Source of the DNA: Sedimentisphaerales bacterium
GTDB lineage: Bacteria > Planctomycetota > Phycisphaerae > Sedimentisphaerales > SM23-30
NCBI GenBank assembly: GCA_016932145.1
Contig: JAFGDI010000269.1
Location: 1 to 8,768 of the forward strand
DNA: 8,768 nt
Direction of reading: 5' to 3'
The translations under genes and the position numbers were made by a program. Positions 1 through 7,451 of this stretch are shown here, one piece after another. The notes under the pieces were generated by a model. The model saw only the letters and a list, made by a program, of their open reading frames with translations, did no database searches and was not told where the DNA came from. Each line of letters begins with the position of its first letter. The first letter of the stretch is position 1.

Positions 1-576
1 ATCTATCAGCAATACGGGCAAGCCTATAGTGGCCGCCATAATTGGGTCAAACGACGATATCTGAAAATGGCGGAAAAATAAAATCACCAGAGACAATACC
101 AAAGCTGAACTTATAGCACTGGCCCATAGATCTGAATCAGAAATACCCAGAACATCACCCATAATAAAATGCATCAGATCAATATGAATATACTCACGAA
201 AAACAGATACCAGCACAACACCGGCGGCAAAAACCCCGGTGTACATTATACCGATCGCAGAGTCTTCTTTCACACGCGAGACTCTGGAAACAAATCCGAT
301 CAGTGCTACGGTTATAATAGCAGACAAGAGCGAGCCAAGTAGCATAGCCGGAGCTGATGCCTCTATGCCAAAAAGCATCTTCATAAATAAATAGCCACCA
401 GCCACGCCTGCGATCATGGCATGAGACAGGGCATCACCCAAAAAGGCCATTCGCCGCAATATTATAAGACAACCTACAACACCGCAGACTATAGCCACCA
501 CTGAACCACCCAGCAATGCCTTGAGCAAATATACTTCCTGCATTGGCTCTATAAATATATTGAATAATTGTTCCAT
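1..576 (-). CDS. Metal ABC transporter permease, ABC-3 (ZnuB/TroC/MntB) family, C-terminus cut by window edge
   Basis: Integral inner-membrane subunit of a zinc/manganese/iron importer. I translated 192 residues; the frame stays open to base 1, so the C-terminus lies outside the window (family members are usually near 280 residues). Family marks are the LRRMAFLGDALSHAM segment at residues 40-54, EDSAIGIMYTGVFAAG at 104-119, HFIMGD at 136-141 and SFDPIMAATIGLPV at 175-188. Hydrophobic stretches at about 17-40, 53-69, 78-96, 108-126 and 150-168 are likely membrane spans. The ATG at 576-574 shares one base with the ATPase stop (TAATG), and AAGGGGG at 584-590 sits seven bases upstream, so the start is well supported. 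The overlap implies translational coupling to the ATPase. Which metal is carried cannot be read from the permease. Confidence 0.9.
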   Translation of the reverse strand, partial: MEQLFNIFIEPMQEVYLLKALLGGSVVAIVCGVVGCLIILRRMAFLGDALSHAMIAGVAGGYLFMKMLFGIEASAPAMLLGSLLSAIITVALIGFVSRVSRVKEDSAIGIMYTGVFAAGVVLVSVFREYIHIDLMHFIMGDVLGISDSDLWASAISSALVLSLVILFFRHFQISSFDPIMAATIGLPVLLID

Positions 577-1364
577 TATTTAGCCCCCTTTTGTTCCGTA
601 GATGAACTATCCCGGATAAGATCTGAAAACACTCTCAGCTTGCCCTCATAAACTTCTGAGAGCAGATCTTCTCTTAATACCGCTCGCGGAGTACCACAGG
701 CATATAATCTCTGTTTGATCAGGATCAGCTTATCAAAATATTCTCCTGCTGTTGCCAGGTCATGATGAACAACCACCAAGGTTTTTCCTGCAGACCGTGC
801 CTCTTCCAGGACATCAAGTATAGCCCGCTCTGTAGCTGCATCAACACCAGCAAACGGCTCATCTAATAACAGAATTTCAGCTCCCTGAGCCAGAGCACGA
901 GCCATAAACACCCGCTGCTGCTGACCGCCCGAAAGCTGGCCTATCTGACGATGAGCAAAATCCTGCATTCGCACCATTTTCAGGGCTTCATCAACTATAC
1001 GATTATCTTCTGCCTTCGGATCACGATACCAGGGTATCTGATTGTAACGCCCCATCATAGCAACTTCACGCACCGTAATAGGAAAATCCCATTCAACAGA
1101 ACCACGCTGGGGAACATAGGCCACGCAGCCTTTGGCCTTATCAGCCGGCACGCCATTGATAAGAACTTTACCAATGTCGGGAACAACAAACCCTAATATA
1201 GCCTTAATAAAGGTTGATTTACCCGCGCCATTAGGACCTATTACGCCGGCAAGACAGCCCTTTTCTACCTTTAACGATATATCCAATAAAGCCGGCTTGG
1301 GGCCATAACTCACAGTCAGATTATCTACTTCTATTATAATTTCACTTTCTTTAGTGGCTATCAT
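576..1364 (-). CDS. Metal ABC transporter ATP-binding protein (ZnuC/TroB/MntA type)
   Basis: Cytoplasmic ATPase that drives the neighbouring permease. Counting from the ATG at 1364 (262 residues), it has Walker A GPNGAGKS at 43-50, Q-loop glutamine at 86, signature LSGGQQQR at 144-151, Walker B LLLDEP at 165-170 and the H-loop histidine in VVVHHDL near 200-201. The run YVPQRGSVEWDFPITVREV is typical of the zinc/manganese importer subfamily. The reading frame extends nine codons further to a TTG at 1391. I prefer the ATG at 1364, with AAGGA at 1376-1380, although its 11-base spacing is long. With this start the gene overlaps the preceding gene by 14 bases. Its stop overlaps the permease start by one base. 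Confidence 0.93.
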   Translation of the reverse strand: MIATKESEIIIEVDNLTVSYGPKPALLDISLKVEKGCLAGVIGPNGAGKSTFIKAILGFVVPDIGKVLINGVPADKAKGCVAYVPQRGSVEWDFPITVREVAMMGRYNQIPWYRDPKAEDNRIVDEALKMVRMQDFAHRQIGQLSGGQQQRVFMARALAQGAEILLLDEPFAGVDAATERAILDVLEEARSAGKTLVVVHHDLATAGEYFDKLILIKQRLYACGTPRAVLREDLLSEVYEGKLRVFSDLIRDSSSTEQKGAK

Positions 1365-1857
1365 GTTGCACCCGTTCCTTTTTAACCTCAAAATTCAGTG
1401 TGCCTGTTATATCGCCCCCGGGTACTGACCAGAATGTCTCCTGAGCTATTATAGCACCATTAGCGTAAACCACCGCACGCAAAGCCTGGCTTGTCCCTGA
1501 ATAAGATTGTGGCACGAGGGCCTTTACCAATAATTCATTATGACCAACTACTATGCCATCAAGGTCAGTAAGTTGTGGCTTACCCGGCTGCAAATCAAGA
1601 GCAGCAGAGATAAGTGACTTACCGGCCATTGTTATCTGCAATGGCTCACTTTTAACCTCTGACACGGTTAAGGCAAAACTATCACTGGCAGGTGCAAAAG
1701 TAGCTGTCAGCTCCAGTGTATATAATATTTGTGATAATTCAATGGGAGTATCCTGCCCATGCCAGAGCTTCTGTGACTGGGCCTTGCTGTAGTTCTGAAA
1801 TGAAACAACCAGGCCAATTATGACCACCCACACCAATACCGCTGCGATTATACGCAT
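1351..1857 (-). CDS. Unrecognised membrane-anchored protein inside the metal-uptake operon
   Basis: I do not recognise this 168-residue protein. Residues 3-20 are a hydrophobic stretch after Met-Arg, which reads as a membrane anchor or uncleaved signal (there is no lipobox cysteine). The rest, about 145 residues, should face the periplasm and is rich in alternating hydrophobic/polar segments, such as ILYTLELTATFAP near 45-57 and ELLVKALVP near 108-116, suggesting a beta-sandwich-like domain. It contains no cysteine and only three histidines after the anchor region (near 33, 105 and 165, plus the terminal one), so it has no obvious metal-binding cluster. The start is supported by AAGGAG at 1865-1870, seven bases upstream. 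It lies 53 bases after the binding-protein gene and overlaps the ATPase gene, so it is almost certainly co-transcribed and may be an accessory of the transporter. Confidence 0.8.
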   Translation of the reverse strand: MRIIAAVLVWVVIIGLVVSFQNYSKAQSQKLWHGQDTPIELSQILYTLELTATFAPASDSFALTVSEVKSEPLQITMAGKSLISAALDLQPGKPQLTDLDGIVVGHNELLVKALVPQSYSGTSQALRAVVYANGAIIAQETFWSVPGGDITGTLNFEVKKERVQHDSH

Positions 1858-1910
1858 TACAAGACTCCTTCAGAAATTGCTTAATACCGCCGGCTTATGC
1901 CAGACGATTA

Positions 1911-2840
1911 TTACCGCAGGGCCTCAACTATAGTCAAAACATTAGCCTGCATCATACCAATATAGCTCTGTGCATCGGTCCCGGCATCACCCATAGAATC
2001 GGAATAAAGCTCGCCGCCCACAACTATACCCGCCTGAGCTGCTATCTCCCGGATGAGCTTAGGATTAATACTGGTCTCGACAAATACCGCACGCGCTCCG
2101 GCCTTTTTCAAACCATCAACTACCTGCTTTCGTCTCTGTGGTGTCATACCAGCACCAACCTCACTGCCGGTTGACCAACCTACCGGAGCCAGGGACATAT
2201 AATTATTCGCCGGATTGAACCGATATTCGCGGCAGAAATAATTAAAGGCATCGTGCCCGGTTACTAATACCCTTTTATCTGGTAATATCAGATTAACCTG
2301 CTCTTTTATCCAGGAGTCAAGCAAACGCAACTGATCCAGATAAAAGGAACTGCGTGCCAGATAATAGTCTTTTCCCGATGGGTCCAGCGTCAATATCTCT
2401 CTGGTAATATTGTTAACATAAGCAGCGGCATTAGCCGGAGAAAACCAGGCATGTGGATCTGCAATCTGCTGGCCTTCTGCTGCTGTTGCAAGAGGCTCTA
2501 TGCCATCAGTACAAACAATGACTTTCTTGCCTGCCCCTTTGGCCAGATTACTCATCCAGTTTTTACCTTCAAGCCCCAGACCATTTTGCAAACACAGATC
2601 TGCTTTCATGACCAGAGCTATGTCATCTGGAGTAGGCTCATAGGTATGCGGATCAGCGCCGGGAGCAAGAACACAACGCACCTCGCAACGATCGCCGGTT
2701 ATAACTCTGGCAAAATCAGCAACTTGAGTAGTAGAGGCAATTATAAGTAATCGGTTTTCTGCTTCATAGGCATAAACCAGCGTTAATGCCGGACTTGCTA
2801 AAAAGAAAATTGATAGCAATATAAATTTCCAAAAACTCAT
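1911..2840 (-). CDS. Periplasmic metal-binding protein of the ABC importer (TroA/ZnuA cluster 9 family)
   Basis: Solute-binding protein that captures a divalent metal in the periplasm and delivers it to the permease. From the ATG at 2840 (309 residues) the N-terminus is a signal peptide with a likely cut after VYA (residues 22-24). Candidate ligands are His65 in GADPHTYEP, His130 in ADPHAWFSP, His196 in TGHDAFNYF and Asp281 in ELYSDSMG. The family segments GWST (221-224) and VFVETSINPK (252-261) are also present. Three His plus one Asp is the pattern known for Treponema TroA, and the long His-rich loop of many ZnuA proteins is absent. The frame extends 17 codons upstream, but the ATG at 2840 has AAGGAG at 2848-2853 seven bases away and yields a normal signal peptide. 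It is the first gene of the transporter operon. Confidence 0.93.
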   Translation of the reverse strand: MSFWKFILLSIFFLASPALTLVYAYEAENRLLIIASTTQVADFARVITGDRCEVRCVLAPGADPHTYEPTPDDIALVMKADLCLQNGLGLEGKNWMSNLAKGAGKKVIVCTDGIEPLATAAEGQQIADPHAWFSPANAAAYVNNITREILTLDPSGKDYYLARSSFYLDQLRLLDSWIKEQVNLILPDKRVLVTGHDAFNYFCREYRFNPANNYMSLAPVGWSTGSEVGAGMTPQRRKQVVDGLKKAGARAVFVETSINPKLIREIAAQAGIVVGGELYSDSMGDAGTDAQSYIGMMQANVLTIVEALR

Positions 2841-2881
2841 ATTTTGACTCCTTGGCAATAAGTTTACTTTTGCTGCCTGCA

Positions 2882-2911
2882 ATAATCGCATATATTCATA
2901 CTATATGGCAA
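2882..2911 (-). promoter_or_regulatory. Candidate promoter with operator-like dyad for the metal-uptake operon
   Basis: On the minus strand, TTGCCA (2911-2906) and GATTAT (2887-2882) are 18 bases apart and match five and four of six sigma-70 consensus positions. The spacer carries a perfect dyad, CATATA-N7-TATATG (2889-2907). A repressor bound there would block the promoter, as Fur-, Zur- or DtxR-type regulators do in metal-uptake operons. The predicted RNA start is about 35 bases before the binding-protein ATG. Which regulator binds cannot be told; AT-rich DNA gives such dyads by chance. Confidence 0.4.
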
Positions 2912-2926
2912 AAAAACGAGAAAAAC

Positions 2927-4435
2927 TTACTTTGTCTGCTGCCATACCGCGCCTTCTGGCCTGTCTTCTATACTGATAGCAACAGCCTTGAGCTTATCCC
3001 TGATCGCATCTGCCAGGGCCCAGTTCTTATCCTTACGCGCCTGGGCACGCAATTCAATGAATATCTGCATGAGCTGGTCAACCAGACCATTATTATCATT
3101 TGCCGCGGAATTCAGCGGACCTGTCAATACGCCAATTACACGCCCCAGCGAAGTTATCATTGCTCCGAGTTGAGCCAGAACGATACGGGCATTATCATCA
3201 CAACTGCCCTCGAGCTGATTATGGTCAATATAGCGATTGAGCATAGTTGAATATTGGAACAATACCGCCAAAGCACCGGCCGTATTGAAATCATCGTCCA
3301 GAGCTTCGAGATACTTTAACTGGGCCTGACCAGCCTCTTTTACCATTTCCCGGTCGCGATCCTGAGCCTTACTTTCGAGCAGGGAAAGATCACAGCCGAG
3401 TTTGAAAATATCTGTCTTAGTTATACGGCCAACTCGTTCAATAGTACGCAACAGGTTCATCATACCCTTTTGTACAGCATCAAGAGCCTCAGCCGAAAAA
3501 TCGATCGGACGACGATAATGGGTACTCAACAAAAAGAACCGAACCAGCTTAGGATCATATTCGACAAACAGCTCCTTGAGCGTCTTGACATTGCCCAATG
3601 ACTTGCTCATTTTCTCATTTTGCCATTCACCGCTGGCACTTTTGGTCTTTACGCGAGTCAGGCCATTGTGCATCCAGTATTTTGCCGCTACACAACCGGT
3701 TGCAGTTTCAGATTGAGCTATTTCGTTTTCATGATGGGGGAAGACCAGGTCCATACCGCCGCCATGAATATCAAAAGTCTCGCCCAGGATCTTCATGCTC
3801 ATTGCTGAGCATTCTATATGCCAGCCCGGCCGACCATAGCCCCACGGCGACTGCCAGCCTATCTCGTCAGGCTGGGCCTTCTTCCACAGGGCAAAATCTC
3901 CAGGATTGCGTTTACTCTCGCTGGCTAGCTTGCGTGTGCCAGATAGCTGATCATCAGTCTTTCTATGTGAAAGTTTGCCATAATCCCTGCACTTACTGAC
4001 ATCAAACCAGACATCGCCATCGACAGCATAAGCGGCATCTTTGGCCATGAGCTTACGGATCAGGTCGAACATGTCTTCAATATGGGCAGTTGCCCGGGGG
4101 AACATATCGATCGAATCTACTCCCAATAAGTTCATAGCCTCAAAATAACTGGCTGAAACCTCATCGGCCAGCTCAGCTACCGAAATGCCCCGATTGGCGG
4201 CCTCAATTATCATTTTATCATCAACATCAGTAATATTGACTACCAGTGTTACCTGATAGCCCTTGAATGTCAGATACTTCTTAAGTGCATCGAATATAAC
4301 CGGGCCTACGGCGTGTCCTATATGACTGGGCTTGTAAACAGTTGGTCCACAGACATAAATGCCTACTTTACCGGGATTTACAGGCTCAAATAACTCTTTT
4401 TCCTTAGATACTGTGTTATATAAACGCAGCGCCAT
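2927..4435 (-). CDS. cysS: Cysteinyl-tRNA synthetase
   Basis: Cytoplasmic class I aminoacyl-tRNA synthetase that charges tRNA-Cys. The protein has 502 residues from the ATG at 4435. It shows the HIGH motif at 38-41 (PSHIGHAVG), KMSKS at 275-279, and the expected zinc ligands Cys29 (YVCGPTVY), Cys209 (WHIECSAMS), His234 and Glu238 (FPHHENEIAQSE), which also serve to discriminate cysteine. About nine extra residues, compared with E. coli, precede KMSKS. AAGGAG at 4442-4447, six bases before this ATG, fixes the start; a longer open frame to 4567 would run into the divergent gene and adds non-homologous sequence. The stop is 86 bases before the metal-binding-protein start. No clear terminator lies between them, so some read-through into the metal operon is possible. 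Confidence 0.97.
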   Translation of the reverse strand: MALRLYNTVSKEKELFEPVNPGKVGIYVCGPTVYKPSHIGHAVGPVIFDALKKYLTFKGYQVTLVVNITDVDDKMIIEAANRGISVAELADEVSASYFEAMNLLGVDSIDMFPRATAHIEDMFDLIRKLMAKDAAYAVDGDVWFDVSKCRDYGKLSHRKTDDQLSGTRKLASESKRNPGDFALWKKAQPDEIGWQSPWGYGRPGWHIECSAMSMKILGETFDIHGGGMDLVFPHHENEIAQSETATGCVAAKYWMHNGLTRVKTKSASGEWQNEKMSKSLGNVKTLKELFVEYDPKLVRFFLLSTHYRRPIDFSAEALDAVQKGMMNLLRTIERVGRITKTDIFKLGCDLSLLESKAQDRDREMVKEAGQAQLKYLEALDDDFNTAGALAVLFQYSTMLNRYIDHNQLEGSCDDNARIVLAQLGAMITSLGRVIGVLTGPLNSAANDNNGLVDQLMQIFIELRAQARKDKNWALADAIRDKLKAVAISIEDRPEGAVWQQTK

Positions 4436-4464
4436 CAATAACTCCTTGAAATATCTGTCAGTTA

Positions 4465-4493
4465 TGTATAGTATCATATGAATAGTCTGGTAA
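4465..4493 (-). promoter_or_regulatory. Candidate cysS promoter
   Basis: Minus-strand TTACCA (4493-4488) and TATACA (4470-4465) lie 17 bases apart, each matching four of six consensus positions, and place the RNA start about 20-25 bases before the cysS ATG. The -35 box overlaps the dyad at 4482-4501. Support is by pattern only. Confidence 0.3.
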
Positions 4494-4501
4494 AAGACTA
4501 T
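4482..4501. promoter_or_regulatory. Perfect dyad in the divergent cysS/propeller intergenic region
   Basis: ATAGTCT at 4482-4488 and its reverse complement AGACTAT at 4495-4501 are separated by six bases. The dyad lies between the two divergent genes, over the candidate cysS -35 box and upstream of the propeller start at 4534. It could be an operator for either gene or a hairpin in the propeller leader. A weak plus-strand promoter, TTGAAA (4446-4451) with TATAGT (4467-4472) and a short 15-base spacer, would place the RNA start just before the dyad. Confidence 0.35.
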
Positions 4502-4533
4502 CAATGTTTTATTATAGAGAGCGAACTTGTAAA

Positions 4534-5580
4534 ATGCCAGAGCAAAAACGCAAACCATTATCAGCATTTATCTTAGTATTAGTTGCTATCGCCGCTATAT
4601 GCCTGGTGGTCTATCGTAACCTGCCCGGCAAATATAAAGAATTCTCTTACGCCCCAGACCTGCACAATATTCAAAAAACAGAAAAAACCGGCATTATTTC
4701 TGCACATCTGAGTTTTAAGGGCCTGGCACCCGGCTGTTTTTCTGCCGGGCTCATTAACGGCCAGCAGGTTCTGGCTATTGCCCTGACTGACCGGGTAGAA
4801 ATAATGGATATTTCTGGCAATGTATTATCTATAAACAAGTTAGGATATAGAGCAACAGCTCTGGAACTAACCCGGCAGTCAGAGAACAGTATTCTGGCAG
4901 TCTCTAATGGCCAGGAAATATCAATGTTTGATCCTATAACAGGCGAGCTGCTGGAAAAATACCCGGCCGCTGCGGAAAATGCCCTGATAACCTCTCTGGC
5001 CCTGGATGATAGTTTCCTTTATGCCGCCGATGGCAATAATCGCCTTATCTGGGTTTATACCCGGGTAAAACTAGCTGACCAGACCGACCCGATGGCACCC
5101 TGCACTCTTGGCGAAAAGCAGTTCTACCTGCCCAGTGCTAAATTCGAACTTACGCCGGCTCCTGACCATACCGGCATCTGGGCAGCCAACACCGGCCACC
5201 ACCGACTCGATCTGTTCAGTCCCCAGAGTAATGACATTATCAAGTCGTGGGGTAAAAGCGGCTTTTCCCTCGAAGCCTTTAGCGGCTGCTGTAACCCGGG
5301 CAGCTTTGACATCTTCCCGGATGGCCGCTTTGTAACCTGCGAAAAAGGGGCATTGCTCATTAAAATATTCTCAACCAATGGCAATTTCCTGGCATTGCTT
5401 GCCGATCGCACCAATTTCGCCCGCCCCGAAGCTTTTAAACAGTTAATATTTCCCTTAGTTCAGGCAGGTACTGATAACAAGCATGTTTTCATTCTCGATG
5501 TTGTTTCCGAAGAAATAATAGTGATCGATACGCAGGCAAAACCAGAACCTTCAGAAAGCGATCAAAGTCAACTGAAATAG
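4534..5580 (+). CDS. Membrane-anchored beta-propeller-like (NHL-type) protein
   Basis: 348-residue protein with a basic N-terminus (KRK at 5-7), one membrane span at about 9-27 and a large exported domain. The domain shows repeating strand-turn patterns such as VEIMDISGNVLSINKLG, EISMFDPITGELLEKYP and LLIKIFSTNGNFL, as in NHL or YncE-like propellers, though I cannot fix the blade count. The segment GCCNP (251-255), followed by PDGRFVTCEKG (ending at 272), resembles a motif I recall in planctomycete-type NHL proteins near ferredoxin genes. The adjacent Cys252-Cys253 might bind metal or form a disulfide. I chose the ATG at 4534, since it gives a typical anchor; an ATG at 4504 would add ten residues. 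Neither has a strong ribosome site. The ferredoxin gene follows after 148 bases, suggesting a shared role outside the inner membrane. Confidence 0.75.
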   Translation: MPEQKRKPLSAFILVLVAIAAICLVVYRNLPGKYKEFSYAPDLHNIQKTEKTGIISAHLSFKGLAPGCFSAGLINGQQVLAIALTDRVEIMDISGNVLSINKLGYRATALELTRQSENSILAVSNGQEISMFDPITGELLEKYPAAAENALITSLALDDSFLYAADGNNRLIWVYTRVKLADQTDPMAPCTLGEKQFYLPSAKFELTPAPDHTGIWAANTGHHRLDLFSPQSNDIIKSWGKSGFSLEAFSGCCNPGSFDIFPDGRFVTCEKGALLIKIFSTNGNFLALLADRTNFARPEAFKQLIFPLVQAGTDNKHVFILDVVSEEIIVIDTQAKPEPSESDQSQLK

Positions 5581-5690
5581 TACTGACTTATCGAAACTGA
5601 AAATTCTTAATATCGATTGCCACTAAATCAAATTAGAATAAATGTAATACAAAAAAACAGATAAATTTCCGGGATTACACGCCCTGAAAC

Positions 5691-5702
5691 TGTAATATTA
5701 CA
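5691..5702. promoter_or_regulatory. 12-base palindrome upstream of the ferredoxin gene
   Basis: TGTAATATTACA is a perfect palindrome 26 bases before the ferredoxin start. A related half-site, TGTAATAC, occurs at 5643-5650. This could be an operator, and the gap may hold a separate ferredoxin promoter. The surrounding 5581-5728 stretch is AT-rich and shows no clear terminator for the propeller gene. Confidence 0.3.
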
Positions 5703-5728
5703 AACCTCATCAGATTCAAGGTGAAATA

Positions 5729-6298
5729 ATGAGTAATAAAAAAATGGATCGCAGAGAATTCATGCAGACTATTGCCCGGTTTGGTGCCATATCTGCTCTG
5801 GGAGCGGTCGGCTGGCTAGCGGTAAAAAAACCAACTAAGGCCGGCATAGCTCTCGAAGGCGGCAGTCTCTGGCAAATAGACCCGAACAAATGTACTCATT
5901 GCGGCAAATGTGCCACGCTCTGCGTCCTCAAGGAATCAGCGGTAAAATGCCTGCATAAAAGTGACATTTGCGGCTATTGCGACCTGTGTACTGGCTATTA
6001 TTATCCCGAACCATCTAATCTCGATACCGCCGCTGAAAATCAGGTATGCCCCACCGGAGCTCTGATCCGGAAATTTGTCGAAGAACCATACTTCCAATAT
6101 GAGATCGATGAAAAATTATGTATAGGCTGCGGCCGCTGTGTTAAAGGCTGCACCGCCTTTGGCAACGGCGCACTTTACCTCCAGATAATGCATGACCGCT
6201 GCCTCAACTGTAATATTTGTGCCATAGCCGTGGAATGCCCTGATCATGCTATTATAAGAGTACCCGCCCAAACCCCATACTTTCAAAAGACCATCTAG
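5729..6298 (+). CDS. Tat-exported polyferredoxin with four predicted [4Fe-4S] clusters
   Basis: 189-residue iron-sulfur protein. The N-terminus has a twin-arginine signal (MDRREFMQ at 6-13, then a hydrophobic stretch 18-32), so the folded protein should be moved across the inner membrane; no clear cleavage site is seen, so it may stay anchored. Cysteines fall in four CxxCxxC motifs: 55/58/61 with 65, 81/84/87 with 107, 131/134/137 with 141, and 158/161/164 with 170. The usual crosswise pairing (55-58-61 with 107, 81-84-87 with 65, 131-134-137 with 170, 158-161-164 with 141) gives two 2x[4Fe-4S] ferredoxin domains. Cys74 is left over. AAGGTG at 5718-5723 supports the start. Likely role is electron transfer in the periplasm; partner enzyme unknown. 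The propeller gene precedes it. Confidence 0.9.
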   Translation: MSNKKMDRREFMQTIARFGAISALGAVGWLAVKKPTKAGIALEGGSLWQIDPNKCTHCGKCATLCVLKESAVKCLHKSDICGYCDLCTGYYYPEPSNLDTAAENQVCPTGALIRKFVEEPYFQYEIDEKLCIGCGRCVKGCTAFGNGALYLQIMHDRCLNCNICAIAVECPDHAIIRVPAQTPYFQKTI

Positions 6299-6431
6299 CA
6301 CTTACACTAACCGCGCGAAACAGACAGCATATTTCGATGAACTCTTAAGCAGGATCTGTAACATTATATATTATCAGGATCGCATTATATTGGAGAGACA
6401 ACAATACACCGCCCCTTGCCAATGGATCGAT
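6299..6431. other. Short convergent intergenic gap
   Basis: These 133 bases separate the stop of the ferredoxin gene from the stop of the convergent radical SAM gene. I see no clear hairpin-plus-T-run terminator for either gene and no small gene. Confidence 0.6.
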
Positions 6432-7451
6432 TTATTGACCATAACATACAGCCGGTCCGAGATAATCCGGAAACAGGCCATTGCTAAAGAGCCATTTTCT
6501 GACAGAGTAGCACAAATGGCATTTCCCGGCATAGTTTTCAGCGGGAACAAAGCCCTGCTCTCTGGCATTCTCAGCCAGTAACCAGGGTCCGCCCTCAGTG
6601 AGTACAGACCATATCGGGTGTTGGGTAAAGTCATAATTGAGCCAGATATCTTTGAGAGAATTATCATTATCTACCTTGCCGGTGATTATACCGATACAGG
6701 TAGAGCTGAAAACATTGCCAAAGCCATCAATATGAACGCCTTTTGCAGCCATATGACTCTGCCGGCAGTTTATGCCCTGAAAAGAAGCATAAGGCTGCTG
6801 CTTAACCAGATGACTGAGGCGTACGGCGGCCCGGCCAACCATTCTTTCAGGTATTTTAGCCAGGGCGAGCGTAAAGGCCTCATCAAGCTCACTTTCGGAA
6901 AATAGTTCACTATGTACCGGATCGTTGGCAAAATCGCGCCAGCGGACCTGTAAACACTCAGGACCCAGTATTTCAGTGGCAATGCGGATCGCTCGTTGCA
7001 AGTTTTCGGTTGGCACGAACTGCTGATGATATATATCGGTACTTATCTGCAATTTGGTGAGGCCAAGATTTGCCAGCTCAGATATCCTTTCTGTGGTAAT
7101 CTGATCATTAACACACCATGCGGCATTGGTTTCTATCTTTTCCAGCCCTCCGATGCCGGAGTCGTGAGCCTTTTGCAAAAGGTCTCTGAGCAGTTCAAAT
7201 CTCAAAAACGGCTCTCCGCCAGTAAGGTGAACAGACCCGTTCTGTCCATTAAGCTCGCGTGTTGCTTTCCAGCAGTCCCAGGCCATTTCTGGGGTCATTT
7301 CGCCGCCGGGACAGTTTATGTCAGGAGCGGAAAAGACATAACAGCAGGCACAAGCAGCCGGGCAACGATAGGTAAGCATAATACCCACCGAACTCCATAG
7401 TTTTAATTTTGGGTCATTCCGTCTCTGTCGCCGATTATAAGCATTTTCCAT
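6432..7451 (-). CDS. Radical SAM protein with reduced SPASM/twitch-like C-terminus
   Basis: 339-residue enzyme expected to bind a [4Fe-4S] cluster and S-adenosylmethionine. Cluster ligands are Cys30, Cys34 and Cys37 in the CX3CX2C motif (YRCPAACACCY), and the SAM-binding GGEP is at 78-81. The C-terminal part has Cys229, then KGVHIDGFGNVFSSTC ending at Cys252, then Cys311/Cys314 (CHLC) and Cys336. This resembles an abbreviated SPASM or twitch domain, which usually holds an auxiliary cluster. The substrate is unknown; such proteins modify peptides, sugars or cofactors. The ATG at 7451 lacks a ribosome site at normal distance: AAGGAG (7472-7477) is 20 bases away. It stands alone on the minus strand between convergent and divergent genes. 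Confidence 0.88.
   Translation of the reverse strand: MENAYNRRQRRNDPKLKLWSSVGIMLTYRCPAACACCYVFSAPDINCPGGEMTPEMAWDCWKATRELNGQNGSVHLTGGEPFLRFELLRDLLQKAHDSGIGGLEKIETNAAWCVNDQITTERISELANLGLTKLQISTDIYHQQFVPTENLQRAIRIATEILGPECLQVRWRDFANDPVHSELFSESELDEAFTLALAKIPERMVGRAAVRLSHLVKQQPYASFQGINCRQSHMAAKGVHIDGFGNVFSSTCIGIITGKVDNDNSLKDIWLNYDFTQHPIWSVLTEGGPWLLAENAREQGFVPAENYAGKCHLCYSVRKWLFSNGLFPDYLGPAVCYGQ

Noticed and set aside
1365..1391. TTG start at 1391 for the ATPase
   Set aside because: It adds nine basic residues not expected in the family and has no better ribosome site than the ATG at 1364.
2841..2891. Longer frame for the metal-binding protein from 2891
   Set aside because: It would put 17 residues ahead of a normal signal peptide and ignore the well-placed AAGGAG before 2840.
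3598..3999. Plus-strand 133-residue frame within cysS
   Set aside because: It is antisense to well-conserved CysS motifs and has no family features.
4436..4567. Longer cysS reading frame starting at 4567
   Set aside because: The ATG at 4435 has a good ribosome site and matches the normal family start; the extension would overlap the divergent gene.
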